Positions 59,575 through 64,000 of a stretch of DNA of 64,000 nucleotides are shown piece after piece. The notes beneath the pieces were generated by a model, which was given only the letters and a program-made list of their open reading frames with translations, had not been told where the DNA came from and ran no database searches. This DNA comes from an uncultured Polycyclovorans sp. GTDB taxonomy: Bacteria; Pseudomonadota; Gammaproteobacteria; Nevskiales; Nevskiaceae. The position numbers and the translations under genes were made by a program. The number at the start of each line of letters is the position of its first letter. Position 1 is the first letter of the stretch. The stretch covers positions 1 through 64,000 of the forward strand of contig CAKZHZ010000054.1 of NCBI GenBank assembly GCA_936928855.1. Reading direction: 5' to 3'.

Positions 59575-60579
59575 TCAGCGCGTGTCCACGTCATCGATGG
59601 CGATGATGCGGCCGGAATGCCCCACCGCCAGCGAGCGCCGGCCGTCATCGAGATGTGCGGTGTCGCTGTACCAATTGACGGCGATGTCCTGTCCCGGCAC
59701 GCGGGTCCAGGCCTTGCCGCCGTTGCGCGAGGCAATGACCTCGCGCATGCCCACGACCACCACCCGGTCATCCGTGCTGGCGCCAACGCCGAGAAAGTTT
59801 GCGGTGCTGTCGGTCGGCACCACCGACCACTGCTCCCCGCCATCTTCAGACCGCATCACCCGGCCGGACTGCCCCACCGCAAAGGCGACGCCGTCGGCAC
59901 GCAGATCCAGGCCGAACAACGACGGGTCCATCTGCCCCCCGTCGGCACGGCCCACATACGTCGCACGCCACTGCTGTCCACCATCGGTGGACACGAGGAC
60001 GGTCGACAGCTCGCCGACCGCGACCACACGGCCGTCGTCAGTCACCTTCACGCCATAGAGATGGGGCGCGAAACCCAGGCCCAGCGACTCCGCGAACTCG
60101 GCAAACATCGTCTCGAAATCGACGGAGACCGGAGTCCAGCTTTGCCCATGGTCCACGGACCGCAACACGGTGCCGAACGAACCCACGGCCACAGCCAGGC
60201 CGTTGCGATTCAGCGAGACATCCATCAAACGCTCTTCTGTACCGGTGGCAACGACCGACCACTCACTGCTGTCGCGCTTCACCATCACCAGGCCCATCTG
60301 CCCGACGGCGACCCTGCGATCACCCGCCACCGCTGCACCCAGCAGCGACAGCGGAGATGGCGTGGTCTCCCGCGTCCAGGTGGCGCCGCCGTCCTCTGTC
60401 ACCTGAATCTCGCCGCCGGCGCCGACGGCAATGCCACGCTCGCCATCCATCGCGATGGAGAACAAGGCCTGATGCGGAATGCCGGTAAGCACCGGCTCCG
60501 GTACATTCTCGGCGGCCGTCGCAATGGCGGAGCCCGCCAGCACCACCGCCAACACGGTGGAGCGGAAAAGAGTCGTCAT
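59575..60579 (-). CDS. YCF48-like beta-propeller protein
   Basis: 334 aa with a signal peptide (FRSTVLAVVLAGSAIATA). Repeated blades of the BNR/YCF48 type: IQVTEDGGATWTRET, VLRSVDHGQSWTPVSV, VLVSTDGGQQWRATYVG, VMRSEDGGEQWSVVP, VIASRNGGKAWTRVP. Five of the expected seven Asp-box repeats are clear. YCF48-type propellers are assembly or binding factors and frequently sit in RND/DUF1329/DUF1302 loci. ATG 60579 begins the conserved region. A long perfect hairpin separates it from the upstream DUF1329 gene. Confidence 0.88.
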   Translation of the reverse strand: MTTLFRSTVLAVVLAGSAIATAAENVPEPVLTGIPHQALFSIAMDGERGIAVGAGGEIQVTEDGGATWTRETTPSPLSLLGAAVAGDRRVAVGQMGLVMVKRDSSEWSVVATGTEERLMDVSLNRNGLAVAVGSFGTVLRSVDHGQSWTPVSVDFETMFAEFAESLGLGFAPHLYGVKVTDDGRVVAVGELSTVLVSTDGGQQWRATYVGRADGGQMDPSLFGLDLRADGVAFAVGQSGRVMRSEDGGEQWSVVPTDSTANFLGVGASTDDRVVVVGMREVIASRNGGKAWTRVPGQDIAVNWYSDTAHLDDGRRSLAVGHSGRIIAIDDVDTR

Positions 60580-60600
60580 GTGTTTTCCCTGCTTGGAAGG

Positions 60601-60627
60601 GCACCCGTGGCCCAGGGCCACGGGTGC
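60601..60627. promoter_or_regulatory. 13-bp perfect hairpin between DUF1329 copy 2 and the YCF48-like gene
   Basis: GCACCCGTGGCCC and GGGCCACGGGTGC flank a single A, so the stem is effectively about 11-12 bp with a tight loop. It is 13 bp from the stop of the upstream gene and ends about 21 bp upstream of the next start. No T-run follows on either strand. It may protect the 3' end of the DUF1329 transcript or reduce translation of the next gene, rather than terminate transcription. Confidence 0.45.
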
Positions 60628-60640
60628 GGGAGCACCGGTC

Positions 60641-62029
60641 TTACACCTGGCCCAGGCGCTGAATGGCCTGCTGGGTGAAGAAGGTGTTGTACATCTCCTC
60701 GTTGTCGGCGCGGAACACGCTCTTCCAGCCGCCGGCACACTCTTCCTGATGCAGCGCGCGGCTCATGCGCTTGGTCTGTGCGTCGTAGGACATCACGTAG
60801 ACCCATGACCAAGCGGGCGTCTTGCCATCGGCCCCCATCATCACCTTGTCGCCGTACTTGTACTGGCCGAACCCGGTTTCAAAGCTGACCCAGGGCTTGT
60901 CCTGGCGGTCGAAGCGGATGTTGCCGCAGTAGATGCAGTTGCGCGCATCAATGTAGGCATGCCGCTTGCTGACCGGTGCGCGTGGATACCCTGTCGGCCT
61001 GGACTCCAGGACGATGACTTCCGGTGCCAGCTCGAACTCGGTATCCCAGAAGGTCTCGCCCTTTCCACCGCCGTGCGCCTCCGGAATCCAGTTGGGGCGA
61101 TCGCCACGCCACACGGTGTTGAAGGCGCCCAGCATCGGCTTGCGCTCGATGATCTTGTAGTCGCCCCAGGTCAGCATCGGGTCCCCCGCTGCCCACGGAT
61201 CGGAGAGGAACCACGTCACGCCGGGAATCAGCGGCTCGAAGCGCTGATTGGTGGGGAACTGCCGAATGCGACGGAACTGCGGCAGGTAGCCATAGAGCTC
61301 CGGAAACTTTCGCTGATCGTAGTACCAGGTCGACAGGAAGGAACTGCCGGCCACGTCCTGGGTGGCAGTGAAGTACACCGTCTGGAACCGCAGCAGGTCC
61401 TTCATGTCGCGGAACACCTTTCCGTCCATGCGCGCCTGCACCTGCAACTCCGCCCAAACCAGGTCATAGCTGTAGGCCTTGGAGCCATCCGGGTTGAACA
61501 CGGTGTCGTTGATGGCGTACTGGTTGTAGTCGCCACGGCCCCAGCTCATCGCCATGTTGGCCTGGACCTCCTCCCCGGTCTTCGGATCCGGGAACGGCAA
61601 CCCCCCGACCCAGCCGGTGCCCTCCTTGGTGCGAACATTGCCGTCGGCATCGAACACTGCTCGGTTGCCGGAGTGCACGTTCTTCAGCGTCGCCTCATAG
61701 AACTCGCCCGGGAACATGTTGGCGAAATTGGTTTCCGGTGCCTTGATCTTGATCTTGCGCCCTTCGTTGAGCACCTGGTCATAGATGATGGGGTCGAGCA
61801 GATGTTTGACGTGCTCGACGTTGGCGCTGGTGAGGATGTCACCAACCTTGATCTTGCCCTTGGTCGCTGCCTCGATGGACATCAGCTCATCGGGATAGGC
61901 CTTGCCGACATCCATCTCGTTGGCAAAGGCCTTCGACAGCGGCATCAGCACGCCAGCGCCAGCCCCCGCGGCCACATTTTTCATCAACTGACGGCGGCCG
62001 TAGTTGAAGTCGTATTTCTTGATGTGCAT
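60641..62029 (-). CDS. DUF1329 family protein, copy 2
   Basis: 462 aa, Tat-type leader (NYGRRQLMKNVAAGAGAGVL). Same domain layout as copy 1 (DELMSIEAATKGKIKVGD, RRIRQFPTNQRFEPLIPGVT, YPRAPVSKRHAYIDARNC). It should act as a periplasmic or outer-membrane-face carrier. It lies downstream of the interrupted RND gene (72 bp gap) and upstream of the YCF48-like gene. Cys residues CIYCG near the end are not in copy 1. Complete and apparently functional, in contrast to its RND neighbour. Confidence 0.88.
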   Translation of the reverse strand: MHIKKYDFNYGRRQLMKNVAAGAGAGVLMPLSKAFANEMDVGKAYPDELMSIEAATKGKIKVGDILTSANVEHVKHLLDPIIYDQVLNEGRKIKIKAPETNFANMFPGEFYEATLKNVHSGNRAVFDADGNVRTKEGTGWVGGLPFPDPKTGEEVQANMAMSWGRGDYNQYAINDTVFNPDGSKAYSYDLVWAELQVQARMDGKVFRDMKDLLRFQTVYFTATQDVAGSSFLSTWYYDQRKFPELYGYLPQFRRIRQFPTNQRFEPLIPGVTWFLSDPWAAGDPMLTWGDYKIIERKPMLGAFNTVWRGDRPNWIPEAHGGGKGETFWDTEFELAPEVIVLESRPTGYPRAPVSKRHAYIDARNCIYCGNIRFDRQDKPWVSFETGFGQYKYGDKVMMGADGKTPAWSWVYVMSYDAQTKRMSRALHQEECAGGWKSVFRADNEEMYNTFFTQQAIQRLGQV

Positions 62030-62101
62030 GACTCACTCCTCGCAAATGCTGTGCAACTGAAACGCCCGCAAGGTTCCCGGGGGGCGGTATCCGGGTATGC
62101 C

Positions 62102-64000
62102 CTATGTCGCGCCCTGCGCAGCGACGACGGGTGGATCCCGTTCTATGAACTTGGACAGGTCGATGCTCTCGCCCACGATGAGATCCTCGCGGGCGGCGAA
62201 CTTGGGCTTGATCAGCCACACCAGCAGCGGCAGTACGACCAGCGCGAGCACCATGTTGATCAGCATGATCGCGACCAGCAGCAGCCCCATGTCCGCCATG
62301 AACTTGAGATCGGACAGGAAGTACCAGGGGAGGATGCCGATGAACATGATCGAGGCCGTGAACATGATGGCCTTGCCGGTAGTGGTCATCGCAGCGGTGA
62401 TGGCCCTGCCCCAGTCATGGTCATGCGCGGTGTATTCCTCGCAGATGCGCGACAGCAGGTAGATGCCGTAGTCGATGCCGACGCCAACGCCGATCACCGC
62501 CACCATCACCGAGTTGATGTCGAGGCCGATGCCCAGCACGTGCATCACGGCGGTCTGGATGAAATTGGCCAGATTGACCGGCACGAGAAGGATGAAGGCG
62601 CCCACGAAAGACTTGTAGGCGTAGGCGGCGATGAACAGGATGCAGGCGTTCAGCAGACCCAGAATCAGCCAGTGGTAACGCTCCACCACCAGGTTCATCG
62701 CCTGTTGCAGGGCAATGGTTCCCGACGCCATACGGATCTGGAAGGTCTCGTGATCGGTGCCGACCACCTCCAGCACGCGGCGGGCACTGGCCAGTGCACC
62801 GTCCACCGTCTCCTGCTTGTTGTCCTTTTACCAGAGCGAGATGGTCGAGTTCTGGAACTCGAAATCGCTGATATGCGAAAAGTTGACCGGGTTGGTGCCG
62901 AACACCACGGCCGTGCCGGCAGCGCGTACCGCAGCCTCGGTAGGATCGAGCGGCAGCCACTTGGGATTGCCACCGGAGAACAGCCGGTTGCCTTCCATCA
63001 TGTAGTCGGTGAAAGACAGTGTGGCGCGCGGCGGCTGCACCGGGTCGGCCTCGATCATGGCCTGCACCTGTGTCGAAATGGCCGCCACCTCCGGTGTACG
63101 CGCCATGCGCCGGTTGATGTCTTCCTCCTTCGCCTCGATGATCAACTCCAGCGTATTGACGCCCGGGAAGTGGGAGTTGATCGCGCGGATTGCGGTGTTG
63201 TACTCGGAGTCCTCCCACAGGAGGTTGCTGCCCTCCACCGGGTTGCCGATCTTGATCTGGAAGGATTGGTAGACCGCGTAGGCTGACAGCACAACGACCA
63301 CCACGGTCGTCATCCGCGCCGGCGCACCGTAGGCCAGACGGGAGATCTTGCCCAGCACGCGCTTCTGCACCGCGTGCACGCCGCCCTCGGCGCCCTCGCC
63401 GATCAGTCGCTCGACATTGTTGGGTGTCGGCAGATAGGACAGCAGAATGGCGATCAGGAACACACCGGTGGGGATGATCCAGAACGCCCAGAAACCACAG
63501 AACAGGGCAAAGCGCTCCATGGCCGGGATCGGCGCAAGCGCGATGAAGGCAATCCCCAGCGTGTCCGTGATCACACCCACGACGCTCGGCGCCATCATCA
63601 CCGACACGGTGATCTCGGCTGCCTTGCGCTTGTCCTTCACCTGCGCCAGCACCTCGTAGTAGCGCTCGGTGAACTGCACGCAATGCGAGAACGAACGGGC
63701 CACCAACAACAGCGGCACGATCAGCAACAGCGGCTCGATGGATGACCCCAGCCAGCCGACCAGACCGAAGCCCCAGATGCCCGCCGTGATCGAGCACACC
63801 ACCGGCACCACCACGCCCGCGATGTTGCGCATGTACAAAACCAGCGCGATGAACAGCGCACTCAACGTGATCGCAAAGATCTTGTAGGTCTGATGCTTCA
63901 ACTCATAGACCCAGCCGGTGAGGATAGGCTGCCCGGCGAGGTAGATCTCATGCTCGTCGTCCGCCGCCTTCGCGATCATCTTGTGCGCTTCCTCGAACAC
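62102..64000 (-). pseudogene. RND/MMPL-family transporter, copy 2, interrupted by an in-frame stop and cut by the window edge
   Basis: Two open segments in the same frame: 62828-64000 (390 aa in the window, ends at TAA 62828-62830) and 62102-62827, whose first Met is at 62806 (234 aa from there). Joined, they match the intact paralogue along its length: the upstream part ends TISLW, then stop, then KDNKQETVDGALASARRVLE. In the paralogue the same place reads SLWFRDNTQDTVDAALAVAH. A change of one base (TAC or similar to TAA) explains it. Both halves keep normal MMPL motifs (VIGVGVGIDYGIYLLS), so the loss is recent or a sequencing error. The gene's start is beyond 64000. Confidence 0.8.

Noticed and set aside
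62828..62830. Programmed recoding or readthrough of the TAA in the MMPL gene
   Set aside because: TAA is the least leaky stop, there is no known recoding signal in view, and the paralogue has an ordinary Phe codon at the place. A mutation or sequencing error is simpler.

Overview
The window reads as one contiguous stretch of a GC-rich gammaproteobacterial chromosome. FadL, RND/MMPL, DUF1302/DUF1329 and AlkB-like proteins, GloVer/GlyGly-CTERM surface proteins and FecI/FecR/TonB-receptor modules together suggest an aerobic, lipid- or hydrocarbon-using environmental bacterium, perhaps near Nevskiales/Solimonadaceae. That placement is inference. No tRNA, rRNA, CRISPR array, prophage or intact transposase was seen.

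Layout. 1-4473: the start of mtnA, preceded by an in-frame chimera of the N-terminal half of the B12 mutase IcmF and the C-terminal two thirds of 5-methylthioribose kinase (MtnK); then an AraC-type regulator and a DUF924 protein. 4504-8275: a tight four-gene operon of exported proteins (PHP metallo-hydrolase lipoprotein, predicted beta-propeller lipoprotein, Pro/Thr/Ser-rich lipoprotein, zinc phospholipase C-like protein). 8346-12278: a probably truncated MarR protein, a tandem GntR-FCD double regulator, a CsoR/FrmR-family repressor lacking the usual metal-ligand His, and a FadL porin. 12429-15854: yceH, transaldolase, an iron-containing alcohol dehydrogenase and a small exported protein. 15860-22483: a histidine kinase with an unusual response regulator, then an orphan secretin operon.

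22632-39640 is a continuous iron/haem acquisition island, all on the minus strand. It holds two sigma/FecR/TonB-receptor/surface-protein modules, each sigma gene preceded by a Fur-box-like site. Between them lie haem oxygenase, DUF454, a TPR protein and ExbB-ExbD-TonB. 39661-44729: pyruvate carboxylase, a small membrane protein and a nitronate monooxygenase. 44753-53224: a six-gene catabolic operon (AlkB/XylM-like di-iron hydroxylase, XylA-like reductase, enoyl-CoA hydratase, SDR, methyltransferase, acyl-CoA dehydrogenase) behind a large MalT/AlkS-type LuxR regulator, the likely activator.

53251-53523 is a MITE-like element with terminal inverted repeats. 53576-64000 is a near-mirror-image export cassette, MMPL - DUF1329 - YCF48-like - DUF1302 - DUF1329 - MMPL, in which the second MMPL gene carries an in-frame TAA stop.

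Genes in each block mostly overlap by 4 nt (ATGA/GTGA) or lie within a few tens of bases, so operons are well supported. The most notable items are the icmF/mtnK chimera, the interrupted transporter, the orphan secretin operon, the rearranged response regulator and the two non-coding repeat families.
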